In this document: positions 8,293-16,794 of the stretch, in pieces
How positions within the stretch are numbered: the first letter of the stretch is position 1
Layout: every line of letters begins with the position of its first letter
Assembly (NCBI GenBank): GCA_016716275.1
Contig: JADJWR010000003.1
Location: forward strand, 1,302,001 to 1,366,000
Direction: 5' to 3'
Length of the DNA stretch: 64,000 bases
Origin: Burkholderiales bacterium
Lineage (GTDB): Bacteria; Pseudomonadota; Gammaproteobacteria; Burkholderiales; Burkholderiaceae_F
The notes under the pieces: generated by a model
Databases searched by the model: none
Seen by the model: only the letters and a program-made list of their open reading frames with translations
Told to the model about the DNA's origin: nothing
Position numbers and translations under genes: made by a program

Positions 8293-9231
8293 TCAGCGCA
8301 GCACCACGCGCGGATCGACGAACTTGTACAGCACGTCGGTCATCAGGTTGATGATCATCGTCAGCGCCGCCAGGTACACCGTCACCGCCTGGATCACCGG
8401 ATAGTCGCTGCGGTTCACCGCCAGGTAGATCTCGCGGCCCAGGCCGGGGATCGAGAAGAAGATCTCGATCAGGAAGGCGCCGGCGAAGATGCCGGGCAGC
8501 AGCAGCGCGACGTTGGTGAGAATCGGGATCATCGCGTTGCGCAGCACGTGGGTGAACATGATGCGGCGCTCGTCCAGCCCCTTGGCGCGCGCCGTGCGCA
8601 CGTAGTCGTGGCCGATCTCGTCGAGGAAGAAGGTGCGGTACAGCCGCGTCTGCGGCGCCAGGCTGACCAGCGTGGCGAGGATGATCGGCAGCGGCGCGTA
8701 GATGGTGAGGTTGCGCCAGAAGCTGTCGCTCCAGCCCTGCACCGGAAACCAGCCGAGCCGGAAGGCGAAGATGTACTGGCCGACGATGATGTAGACGAGG
8801 AACGAGATCGACATCGCCAGCACGCACACGACGACGATCGAGCGGTCGATCAGCGTGCCGCGGAAGTAGGCGACCGCCATCGCCAGCGGGATGGCCAGGC
8901 CGACCTCGAGGATCAGGATCGGCACCATCACCGTCAGCGATGCAGGCAGGCGCGACGCGAAGATGCTGGAGACCTGCTCGTTGGTCATCCAGCTCTTGCC
9001 GAAGTCGAACGAGGCGATCTGCTTGACGAAGATCCACAACTGGACCCACCACGGCTGCTCGAGCCCGAGCTGGCGGCGGATCGACTCGATCTGTTCCTGC
9101 GTGGCGACCTGGCCGGCGAGGATCTCCGCCGGGTCGCCGCCAAAGAACTTGAACAGGAAGAAGATCAGCAGGATGACGCCGGCCAGCGTCGGCACCATCT
9201 GCCAGATCCTGCGGATGACGTAGGAGAGCAT
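8293..9231 (-). CDS. ABC transporter permease, DppB/YejB-like
   Basis: A 312-residue permease starting MLSYVIRRIWQMVPTLAGVI, the standard DppB-type N terminus. It has about six transmembrane helices and the coupling-loop sequence YVRTARAKGLDERRIMFTHV that contacts the ATPase. It is the first gene of the reverse-strand importer operon (two permeases, the double ATPase, then the FFLEELY protein). It is divergent from two tandem binding-protein genes across a 251-base gap that should hold both promoters. Substrates of this type are usually short peptides; nothing here fixes the specificity. Confidence 0.9.
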   Translation of the reverse strand: MLSYVIRRIWQMVPTLAGVILLIFFLFKFFGGDPAEILAGQVATQEQIESIRRQLGLEQPWWVQLWIFVKQIASFDFGKSWMTNEQVSSIFASRLPASLTVMVPILILEVGLAIPLAMAVAYFRGTLIDRSIVVVCVLAMSISFLVYIIVGQYIFAFRLGWFPVQGWSDSFWRNLTIYAPLPIILATLVSLAPQTRLYRTFFLDEIGHDYVRTARAKGLDERRIMFTHVLRNAMIPILTNVALLLPGIFAGAFLIEIFFSIPGLGREIYLAVNRSDYPVIQAVTVYLAALTMIINLMTDVLYKFVDPRVVLR

Positions 9232-9344
9232 GCTGGGGCGCGACTGTACGGGCGCCGGCGACGGCGGGCAAGTCGAGGCAAACAGCAGGTGCGACGCATG
9301 CGGGGCTCCGTATCATCGCGGGCTTGTGCATCGCTGAACCGGTC

Positions 9345-9470
9345 ATGATTACCTCGCTGCGCATAGCCGCCGCCGTGCTCGTGCTGGCCGCCGCCACAGC
9401 GGAAGTCCGGCAGCGCGGCGGCGCCGCCCGAAGCGAGCGCCGGCGGCCGCGCGCCCCGAGGCCGCGCTAA
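9345..9470 (+). CDS. Possible small secreted or leader peptide (41 aa)
   Basis: A short frame in the divergent gap between permease and binding protein. It begins MITSLRIAAAVLVLAAATAE, which looks like a signal peptide, and then becomes a basic R/A/P-rich tail ending 12 bases before the binding-protein start. It could be a small secreted peptide, a degraded lipoprotein start, or chance in very high-GC DNA. I saw no Shine-Dalgarno site. The tail looks like random high-GC coding, so I give it low weight. Confidence 0.2.
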   Translation: MITSLRIAAAVLVLAAATAEVRQRGGAARSERRRPRAPRPR

Positions 9471-9482
9471 CCCGGGGCAACG

Positions 9483-11282
9483 GTGGACCGGCGGACGTTC
9501 CTGCTGAGCGGCACGCTGGCGGCGGCCGCCGGACCGTCGCAGTCGCGCGCGCAGGGCGTCAAGACGCTGCGCTACGGCTTCCCGGTGGCGGAGACCGGCT
9601 TCGATCCGGCGCAGGTGTCGGACCTGTACTCGCGGACGATCATCGCCAACATCTTCGAGGCGCTCTACACCTACGACTACCTGGCCCGGCCGGTACTGCT
9701 GAAGCCGTGCACCGCGGCGGCGCCGCCGCAGATCGCCGACGACTTCCGCTCCTTCACCATCCGCCTCCGACCCGGCATCTTCTTCGCCGACGATCCGGCC
9801 TTCAGCGGTGCGCGGCGCGAACTGACCGCGGCCGACTACGTCTATTCGATCAAGCGCTTCTTCGATCCGCGCACCAAGAGCCCGAACTACAACACCTTCG
9901 ACCGCGAGGGCATGCTCGGCCTCGCCGGTCTGCGTGCCGAGGCAGTCAGCAGCGGCCGCTTCGACTACGACCGCGAGGTCGAGGGCCTGCGGGCGCTCGA
10001 CCGCTACACGCTGCGGGTGCGCCTGCAGCACCCCAAACCGCGCTTCCTGTATCGCCTGGCCGACCACGCGCTGACGGGCGCGGTGGCGCGCGAGGTGGTC
10101 GAGCATTACGGCGAGCGGATCATGGAGCACCCGGTCGGCACCGGACCGTTCCTGCTCGCGCAGTGGCGGCGTTCGTCGCGCATGGTGCTCGAGCGCAACC
10201 CGGCTTTCCGCGAGGAGCACTTCGACGAGCGGCCGGCCTCCGGCGACGTTGCCGCGCAGGCCGTCGCCGCCAGGCTGCGCGGCCGGCGGCTGCCGATGGT
10301 CGACCGCGTCGAGATCGACATCATCGAGGAGTCGCAGCCGCTGTGGCTGGCATTCCTCAACGGCGAGCACGACCTGATCGGCAGCGTGCCGCAGGAGTTC
10401 GTCGTCACCGCGGTGGCCAACGGTGCGCTGGCGCCGGGGCTGGCCCGGCGAGGCATCCAGCTCGACCGGCAGGTGATCTCGGCGATCGCCTTCACCTACT
10501 TCAACATTGACGATCCGGTGGTCGGCGGCTATGCGCCGGCGCAGGTGGCGCTGCGCCGGGCGCTCAGCCTGGCCTGGGACCTCGACGAGGAGATCCGGCT
10601 GCAGTGGAACGGCCAGGCAGTGGTGGCGCAGGGGTCGATGCCGCCGCTGACCAGCGGCCACGACCCGTCGTGGGTGAGCGGCATGAACGTGTTCGACCGC
10701 GGGCGCGCCAAAGCGCTGCTCGACACCTATGGCTTCGTCGACCGCAACGGCGACGGCTGGCGCGAGCGGCCGGACGGCTCGCCGCTGGTGCTGGAGCTGG
10801 CGAGCGCGCCGGACAGGCGCGGCCGCGAGGGCCAGCAGCTGTGGAAGCGCAACCTGGCCGCGATCGGCGTGCAGATGTCTTTCCGCAACGCGCAGTGGCC
10901 GGAGCTGCTGCGCCAGGCGCGCGCCGGCAGGATGATGCTCTGGCAGCTCGGACAGAGCGCCAACAGCCCCGACGGCGGCGAGCTGCTCGACATGGCCTAC
11001 GGCCCGAACAAGGGCTTCGGCAACTTCTCGCGCTTCGACCTGCCGGCGTTCAACGAGCTGCACGAGCGGCAGAGCAGGCTGCCCGACGGGCCGCAGCGCA
11101 ACGAGCTCCTGCGCGAGCAGGTGCGGCTGCTGGTGGCCTACGCGCCGATCAAGGTGCGCCTGCACCAGGTCGCCAACGGCATGGCGCAACCCTGGCTGGC
11201 CGGCTACCTGCGCCATCCTTTTCTTCGCGGCTGGTGGAAGTTCGTCGACATCGACGCCACCGCGCGGGCGGCCGCAGGGTAG
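9483..11282 (+). CDS. Peptide-type ABC transporter substrate-binding protein, copy 1
   Basis: A 599-residue periplasmic binding protein of the SBP_bac_5 (DppA/OppA) fold. The GTG at 9483 starts a Tat-type signal (DRRTFLLSGTLAAAAG, then SRA). The mature start is LRYGFPVAETGFDPAQVSDL, and the middle contains the family's LTAADYVYSIKRFFDP segment. It should deliver substrate to the divergently encoded permeases. It is a close paralogue of the next gene, sharing long stretches such as ADDPAFxGAxRELTAADYVYS and VGGYxPxxVALRRA, so the pair arose by tandem duplication. Copy 1 uses a twin-arginine signal, whereas copy 2 has a Sec-type one. Confidence 0.88.
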   Translation: MDRRTFLLSGTLAAAAGPSQSRAQGVKTLRYGFPVAETGFDPAQVSDLYSRTIIANIFEALYTYDYLARPVLLKPCTAAAPPQIADDFRSFTIRLRPGIFFADDPAFSGARRELTAADYVYSIKRFFDPRTKSPNYNTFDREGMLGLAGLRAEAVSSGRFDYDREVEGLRALDRYTLRVRLQHPKPRFLYRLADHALTGAVAREVVEHYGERIMEHPVGTGPFLLAQWRRSSRMVLERNPAFREEHFDERPASGDVAAQAVAARLRGRRLPMVDRVEIDIIEESQPLWLAFLNGEHDLIGSVPQEFVVTAVANGALAPGLARRGIQLDRQVISAIAFTYFNIDDPVVGGYAPAQVALRRALSLAWDLDEEIRLQWNGQAVVAQGSMPPLTSGHDPSWVSGMNVFDRGRAKALLDTYGFVDRNGDGWRERPDGSPLVLELASAPDRRGREGQQLWKRNLAAIGVQMSFRNAQWPELLRQARAGRMMLWQLGQSANSPDGGELLDMAYGPNKGFGNFSRFDLPAFNELHERQSRLPDGPQRNELLREQVRLLVAYAPIKVRLHQVANGMAQPWLAGYLRHPFLRGWWKFVDIDATARAAAG

Positions 11283-11319
11283 TAGATTGCCGCATCGCCA
11301 CCGCACGCCCGATACGCCG

Positions 11320-13116
11320 ATGCCGTACCGCCTGCCCTGCCTGCTCGCCTCGCTGACCCTGCTGCTCGCCGCGGCGCTGCCCGTCGCCGCGCAGCAGAAG
11401 GTGCTGCGCTACGCCTTTCCGATCGCCGAGACCGGCTTCGACCCGGGCCAGATCAACGATCTTTACTCGAGCAACATCCTGGCGCACATATTCGATCCGC
11501 CGCTCACCTACGACTACCTGGCGCGGCCGGTCAAGGTGATTGCAAACACGGCCGAGATGCCCGAGGTGTCCGCCGACGGGCTCACCTGGACGCTGCGCAT
11601 CAGGCCCGGCATCTATTTCGCCGACGACCCGGCGTTTAAGGGGGCGAAGCGCGAGCTGACGGCCGCCGACTACGTCTACTCGCTGAAGCGCCACTGGGAT
11701 CCGAAGGTCAAGTCGCCCAACCTCTATCTGCTCGACAAGAAGGTGCCGGGCATGGCGGAACTGCGCGCCGAGGCGGAGAAGACCGGCCGCTTCGACTACG
11801 ACCGCGAAGTCGACGCACTGCGCGTGCTCGACCGCTACACCTACCGGATCCGCTTCTCCGAGCCGAACCCGAACTTCATCAGCGATCTGGCCAGCTGCAA
11901 CCTGAGCTGTGCGCTCGCCCGCGAGGTGGTAGAGGCCTACGGCGACCGGATCATGCAGCACCCGGTCGGCACCAACGCCTTCCGGCTGGTCGACTGGCGG
12001 CGCTCCTCGCGCATGGCGCTGGAACGCAACCCCAACTACCGCGAGCACTTCTACGACCCGCAGCCTGCCAACGGCGACCAGGTCAGGCAGGAGATCGCCG
12101 CCCGGCTGCGCGGCCGCAGGCTGCCGATGATCGACCGCGTCGAGGTGTACGTGATCGAAGAGAACCAGCCGCGCTTCCTCGCCTTCCTGAACAGCGAGCA
12201 CGACCTGATCACCGGCGTGCCGGCGGACTTCGTCAACACGACGATCCCCAACGGCCAGCTGGCGCCGAACCTCGCCGCGCGCGGCATCCAGATCGACCGG
12301 ACCACCGAACTGGACCTGGCGTTTGTCTACTTCGGCATGGACAACCCGGTGGTCGGCGGCTACACACCGGAGAAGGTGGCACTGCGCCGCGCGATCGCCC
12401 TCGGCTACGACATCGAGGCCAGCATCCTGCAGGTCTACCGGGGCCAGGCGCGCCGGGCGCACACCACCGTGCCGCCGGGCTCGATCGGAGCCGACACCGG
12501 CTTCGTCGGCCCGCTCGCCGAGTACAACCCCGCCAAGTCGCGGGCACTGCTCGACACCTTCGGCTACGTCGACCGCGACGGCGACGGCTACCGCGAAATG
12601 CCGGACGGCTCGACGCTGGTGCTCGAACTCGGCTCCACCCCCGACGGCGCCTCGAAAGTCGGCGACGAGGTGTGGCGCCGCTCGATGGATGCGATCGGCC
12701 TGCGGGTCGAGTTTCGCAAGGCCAAGTGGCCCGAGCTGCTGCGCGAGTCGCGCGCCGGCAAGCTGATGATGTGGGGGCTGGGCTGGACGGCCGGCAGCCC
12801 CGATGCCGACCCGTTCTACCAGATCCTCTACGGACCGAACAAAGGGCAGTCCAACCACTCGCGCTTCGACCACCCGGAATTCAACGCCCTGTTCGAGCGC
12901 GCCAAGGTACTTCCCCACGGGCCGGAACGCGACGCCCTGTTCGACCGCATGAACCGCATCTTCTCCGCCTACGCGCCGATGCGCCCGATCGTCCACCGCA
13001 TCGGCACCAGCCTGGCGCACCCCTGGGTGAGCGGCTATCAGCGGCACCCGGTGCTGCGCGAGTTCTGGAAGTTCATCGACATCGACCCGCTGCCGCAGGC
13101 GCAGGCGCGCAAGTGA
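11320..13116 (+). CDS. Peptide-type ABC transporter substrate-binding protein, copy 2
   Basis: A 598-residue SBP_bac_5 protein with a Sec signal peptide (MPYRLPCLLASLTLLLAAAL, cleavage after PVAAQ). I chose ATG 11320; a TTG 33 bases upstream would only add residues before the signal. It parallels copy 1 over its whole length (LRYAFPIAETGFDPGQINDLY at the mature start, YGPNKGxxNxSRFDxPxFN near the end). The two copies probably serve the same permeases with different ligand preference. The stop overlaps the GTG of the downstream lipase gene. Confidence 0.88.
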   Translation: MPYRLPCLLASLTLLLAAALPVAAQQKVLRYAFPIAETGFDPGQINDLYSSNILAHIFDPPLTYDYLARPVKVIANTAEMPEVSADGLTWTLRIRPGIYFADDPAFKGAKRELTAADYVYSLKRHWDPKVKSPNLYLLDKKVPGMAELRAEAEKTGRFDYDREVDALRVLDRYTYRIRFSEPNPNFISDLASCNLSCALAREVVEAYGDRIMQHPVGTNAFRLVDWRRSSRMALERNPNYREHFYDPQPANGDQVRQEIAARLRGRRLPMIDRVEVYVIEENQPRFLAFLNSEHDLITGVPADFVNTTIPNGQLAPNLAARGIQIDRTTELDLAFVYFGMDNPVVGGYTPEKVALRRAIALGYDIEASILQVYRGQARRAHTTVPPGSIGADTGFVGPLAEYNPAKSRALLDTFGYVDRDGDGYREMPDGSTLVLELGSTPDGASKVGDEVWRRSMDAIGLRVEFRKAKWPELLRESRAGKLMMWGLGWTAGSPDADPFYQILYGPNKGQSNHSRFDHPEFNALFERAKVLPHGPERDALFDRMNRIFSAYAPMRPIVHRIGTSLAHPWVSGYQRHPVLREFWKFIDIDPLPQAQARK

Positions 13117-14054
13117 CGATCGTCACGCTGCAGCGGCTGTGGTCGGTCGCCGTGCCGCTGCTCGGCGCGGCTCTGGCGTGGTCGCTGCTGCCCGAGCCGG
13201 TCGCGCCCTGGCAGGTGGCAGCGGCCGCGGCGCTGGCGCCGGTGCTGGTCGTGACAAGCCTGCTGGCGGTCGAGTTCACGGTCGCCGCGGCAGTCGATCC
13301 ACGCGCGCCACGCCAGCCGCTGCCGCGCGTGCTGCGCATGTGGTGGCAGGAGGCATCGGTGTCGCTGCGCCTGTTCCTCTGGCGGCAGCCGTGGCGCTCG
13401 GGCTTCCCCGAGCCGCCACTGGCGCGCGACCCGCAGCGGCCAGCACTGCTGCTGATCGCCGGTTTCATGTGCAACCGGGCCGCCTGGAAGCCGCTGCTCG
13501 AAGCCGGATTGCTGCGCGGGTTCAACGTCGCCACGGTGAACCTCGAACCGATCTTCGGCGACATCGATGCCTATGCGGAGGTGGTGCAGCGCGCGGTGGA
13601 GAGGCTGCGGCAGCAGACGGCGGCCGCGCGCGTCGTGCTGGTCGGCCACAGCATGGGCGGGCTGGCGGCGCGCGCCTACCTGCGCAGGTTCGGCGACGCG
13701 CAGGTGGCGCGCGTCGTCACGCTGGCCAGCCCGCACCACGGCACGATCTTCGGCAGGCTGGGCCATAGCCGCAACGCGCGGCAGATGGCGCGCGGCTCGC
13801 CCTTCATCGAGCACCTGCGGCGCGACGACCACGGCCGCTGGAGCCGCTTCACGACGGTCGCCACGCGCGACGACAACCTGGTCGTGCCGCGCTCGAGCCC
13901 GCTGCTGCCGGGCGCGAAGCAGGTCGAGCTCGACGATGTCGGCCACCTGGCGCTGATCGAGGATCCGCGTGCCTGGCAGGTCATCGTCGAGGCGGCGGGC
14001 GCCGGCGCACCGATGGTCGAGGCTGCTCAGCGATCGATCGCCTCGGCGACGTAG
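13113..14054 (+). CDS. Alpha/beta-hydrolase, lipase-like, membrane-anchored
   Basis: A 313-residue protein starting at a GTG that overlaps the previous stop (GTGA). Two hydrophobic helices near the N terminus (about 10-30 and 34-58) precede an alpha/beta-hydrolase domain. That domain has an LLIAGFMCN oxyanion-type loop, the nucleophile elbow GHSMGG (about residue 175), a TLASPHHGT segment typical of triacylglycerol lipases, and a late DDVGHLALIED that supplies the histidine. Likely a lipase or esterase acting at the membrane; the substrate is unknown. Its last 28 bases overlap the convergent MFS gene. Confidence 0.8.
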   Translation: MTIVTLQRLWSVAVPLLGAALAWSLLPEPVAPWQVAAAAALAPVLVVTSLLAVEFTVAAAVDPRAPRQPLPRVLRMWWQEASVSLRLFLWRQPWRSGFPEPPLARDPQRPALLLIAGFMCNRAAWKPLLEAGLLRGFNVATVNLEPIFGDIDAYAEVVQRAVERLRQQTAAARVVLVGHSMGGLAARAYLRRFGDAQVARVVTLASPHHGTIFGRLGHSRNARQMARGSPFIEHLRRDDHGRWSRFTTVATRDDNLVVPRSSPLLPGAKQVELDDVGHLALIEDPRAWQVIVEAAGAGAPMVEAAQRSIASAT

Positions 14055-15646
14055 CGCGTCACCTTCGGCGGGTCGCCGCCGGTGTGCAAGGCGTTGCGCC
14101 GCTCGCGCAGGTCGGCATCGGCGGCGGTGAAGCGCTCGAAGCGGCGCAGGTGATCGGCCCACGACTCGTCGAGGAAATACTCGACGAAACGCCCCGGCCG
14201 CTCGGTGTCCTGGAACAGGCCCCAGGACAGCGCGCCCTTCTGCAACCGGTTGATCCGGCTCGCCTGCATCACGGCGAGGAATTCCTGCGTCCGCGCCGGA
14301 TCGATCTGGTACTGCACGGTGACCATCACCGGGCCGCGGCCATGGGCGATCTCGAAGGCCGGCGTCGGCTCCTTGAGGATGCGTGCCGGGGTCAGGTCCT
14401 CCTCCGCCTCCGGCCAGTACACCACGCGCCGCTTCAGCCAAAGCGCCGCCAGGCCGGTGGCCGCGGCGGCGACGAAGGTCCAGCGCACGTCGATCAGCGC
14501 CGCCGACTGCCCCCACAGCGCCGCCGCCGCCGCCGAGGCGCCCATCATCACCATCATGTACATCGCCATGCCGCGGGCGCGGACCCAGTCCGGCAGGGCC
14601 AGCTGCGAGTACACGGTCAGGGTGTTGACGACGCTGATCCACGCCGCGCCGGCGACGAACATCGCCGATGCCGCCAGCCAGACGCCCGGGGCGAAGCCGA
14701 CGACCACCATCGCCGCCGCCTGCACCACGGTGCCATCGCGCAGCAGCCGTTCGCGCGAGATCAGCACGCGCAGCCGCGGCAGGAACAATGCCGCCGCCAC
14801 CGCGCCCGCCCCCATCGACGCCAGCAGCACGGTGTACGTCCACGCGTTGCCGCCGGGCATGCCGCGCGCCACCAGCGGCAGCAGCGCCATCAGCGCGGTC
14901 GACTGCAGGAAGAAGATCGCCACCCGCGCCAGCACCGCCCGCATCACCTGCGACCTGGCGACGTACTGGAAGCCGACCCGGATCGCGCCGACGAAGCGCT
15001 CGCCCGGCAGCACGCTCGACTTCGGCTCGCTGCGCCAGTGCAGCAGCGCCAGCGCCGCCAGCAGCGACAGCGCGGCGTTGAGCAGAAACACCCAGCCGCT
15101 GCCGGCGCCGGCGATGATCGCGCCGGCAACCACCGGGCCGACCACGCGCGAGGTGTTCATCGCGATGCCGTTCAGCGCCACCGCTGCCGAAAGCTCGCGC
15201 CGCGGCACCAGCTCGGGCACGATCGCCGCGTACACCGGCCAGCGCAGCGCCAGCCCGATGCCGCTGCCGAAGGTGACGGCGAGCAGCAGCGGCGCGGTCA
15301 TCGCGCCGGCAAGCACCGTCAGCCCGGCCACGGTGGCGATCGCCGCAACCCAGAACTGGGTGAAGATGAACATGCGCCGGCGATCGAGGATGTCGGCCAG
15401 CGCGCCGCTCGGCAGACCGAGCAGGAACACCGGCAGCGTGGCTGCCGACTGCACCAGCGCGATCAGCACCGGCGAGGTCGTCAACGAGGTCATCAGCCAC
15501 GCCGCGGCGACGTCGTTCATCCACATGCAGGCGTTCGACGCCAGCCATGTCAGCCACAGCATGCGGAAAGTGCGGTGGCGCAGCGGCGCCCAGGCGGTCT
15601 GCGGCTCGGCGGGCGAAGCAGGTGCCGGCGGCTCGGGCGAGGACAT
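14027..15646 (-). CDS. MFS exporter (EntS/MFS_3 type) with C-terminal ABM-like domain
   Basis: A 539-residue protein. Residues about 20-420 form a 12-helix major-facilitator transporter of the MFS_3/EntS branch (ILDRRRMFIFTQFW after helix 2, RVVGPVVAGAIIAGAGSGWV in the middle). Residues about 440-539 form a soluble ferredoxin-like domain resembling antibiotic-biosynthesis-monooxygenase domains (VTVQYQIDPARTQEFLAVMQ...WADHLRRFERFTAAD). The family includes enterobactin exporters, but no siderophore genes are nearby, so the substrate is open. The start ATG 15646 gives a short proline-rich cytoplasmic tail before helix 1. Confidence 0.85.
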   Translation of the reverse strand: MSSPEPPAPASPAEPQTAWAPLRHRTFRMLWLTWLASNACMWMNDVAAAWLMTSLTTSPVLIALVQSAATLPVFLLGLPSGALADILDRRRMFIFTQFWVAAIATVAGLTVLAGAMTAPLLLAVTFGSGIGLALRWPVYAAIVPELVPRRELSAAVALNGIAMNTSRVVGPVVAGAIIAGAGSGWVFLLNAALSLLAALALLHWRSEPKSSVLPGERFVGAIRVGFQYVARSQVMRAVLARVAIFFLQSTALMALLPLVARGMPGGNAWTYTVLLASMGAGAVAAALFLPRLRVLISRERLLRDGTVVQAAAMVVVGFAPGVWLAASAMFVAGAAWISVVNTLTVYSQLALPDWVRARGMAMYMMVMMGASAAAAALWGQSAALIDVRWTFVAAAATGLAALWLKRRVVYWPEAEEDLTPARILKEPTPAFEIAHGRGPVMVTVQYQIDPARTQEFLAVMQASRINRLQKGALSWGLFQDTERPGRFVEYFLDESWADHLRRFERFTAADADLRERRNALHTGGDPPKVTRYVAEAIDR

Positions 15647-15693
15647 CGGTGCAAGATACCCGGAGCGCGGCGGCCGTGCCGCGCGGCCGGCGT

Positions 15694-16794
15694 TCAGGGC
15701 TTGTCGAAGGGATCGAGCCGCAGCGTCTGGCCGTGCCGCAGCGTGACGAACTCGCGCCGGCCGACGCCGAGCTTCTCGCGCGCCGCGGCAAGGTCGATCG
15801 CCGGCTGGTCGAGCGGCTCGTCGGTGAGCTGGAACGTGCCCCAGTGAATGCCCACCGACACCCGGGCGCCGACGTCGCGATGGATCTGCACCGCCTCTTC
15901 CGGGTTGACGTGCTGCGCGCTCATGAACCAGCGCGGCTCGTAGCCACCGATCGGCAGCAGCGCCAGGTCGAAGCCGCCGAAGCGGCTGCCGATCTCGGTG
16001 AAGTGCTGCTTCGAGTAGCCGGTGTCGCCGGTGAAGAAGACGCGCCGCCGCCTGCCGCGGCTCTCGCCCTCGACGACGAAGCCGCCCCACAAGGTCGCGT
16101 TTGCGTCGCTCAGCGTGCGCCGGCTCCAGTGCTGCACCGGCGTCAGGTGCACGGCCACGCCGGCGTGCTGCAGCGAGTCCCACCAGTCGAGGGCGCGCGC
16201 GTTGGTGATGCCGACTTCCGCCAGCCAGCGCTCGATCCCCAGCGGCACGATGAACAGCGGCGGGCCGCCCGGCTGCGCGTTCAGCGCCAGCACCGAGCCT
16301 TGGTCGAGGTGGTCGTAGTGGTTGTGCGAGATCAGCACGATGTCGATGTGCGGCAGTTCCTCCAGGCGGACCGCCGGCGGCTGCCAGCGCCGCGGCCCGG
16401 CCCATTGCACCGGCGAGGCGCGCTCCGAGAAGTGCGGGTCGGTAAGCACGTTGACCTGGCCGATCTGCACCAGCGCAGTCGCGTGGCCGATCCAGGTGAC
16501 CGAGAAGTGGTTGGTCCGGTTGCGGATGAAACCCAGATCCGGCACCTGCACCGACAGGTCCAGCTTCGGCGGCGCAATCTCCAGCAGCGCGCGCTCGCGC
16601 TGCCAGCGCAGGAACTCGCCGAACGGTCGCGGCATGCGCGCCGCCGGGTCGATGTTCCGGAAGCCTTCGGGGCCGTGATGCGCCCTGGCCGGGTCGTAGT
16701 ACGGATTCGCCGCCGAGCGCCCCGCCAGCAGTGCGACGCTGCCGACCAGCGCCAGCACGACGACCGCCAGCGCTCGCCCGACGCGCCGCTTCAT
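15694..16794 (-). CDS. Metallo-beta-lactamase-fold hydrolase, NAPE-PLD/UlaG-like
   Basis: A 366-residue protein with an N-terminal membrane anchor or signal (about 8-27, ALAVVVLALVGSVALLAGRS) and a metallo-beta-lactamase domain. The zinc motif SHNHYDHLD (about 150), the FTGDTGYS segment with its metal-binding aspartate and a late GIHWGTF are all present. The layout is like N-acyl-phosphatidylethanolamine-hydrolysing phospholipase D and its bacterial relatives. A phospholipid or lipid-derived substrate is possible given the anchor but is inference. The start overlaps the parC stop (ATGA), so translation is coupled to parC. Confidence 0.8.
   Translation of the reverse strand: MKRRVGRALAVVVLALVGSVALLAGRSAANPYYDPARAHHGPEGFRNIDPAARMPRPFGEFLRWQRERALLEIAPPKLDLSVQVPDLGFIRNRTNHFSVTWIGHATALVQIGQVNVLTDPHFSERASPVQWAGPRRWQPPAVRLEELPHIDIVLISHNHYDHLDQGSVLALNAQPGGPPLFIVPLGIERWLAEVGITNARALDWWDSLQHAGVAVHLTPVQHWSRRTLSDANATLWGGFVVEGESRGRRRRVFFTGDTGYSKQHFTEIGSRFGGFDLALLPIGGYEPRWFMSAQHVNPEEAVQIHRDVGARVSVGIHWGTFQLTDEPLDQPAIDLAAAREKLGVGRREFVTLRHGQTLRLDPFDKP

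Noticed and set aside
4878..9348. Very long open frames opposite the ABC transporter genes (814 and 844 codons)
   Set aside because: They are antisense shadows of the permease and ATPase genes caused by very high GC. Their proteins are low-complexity R/H/D/A/Q mixtures without domains.
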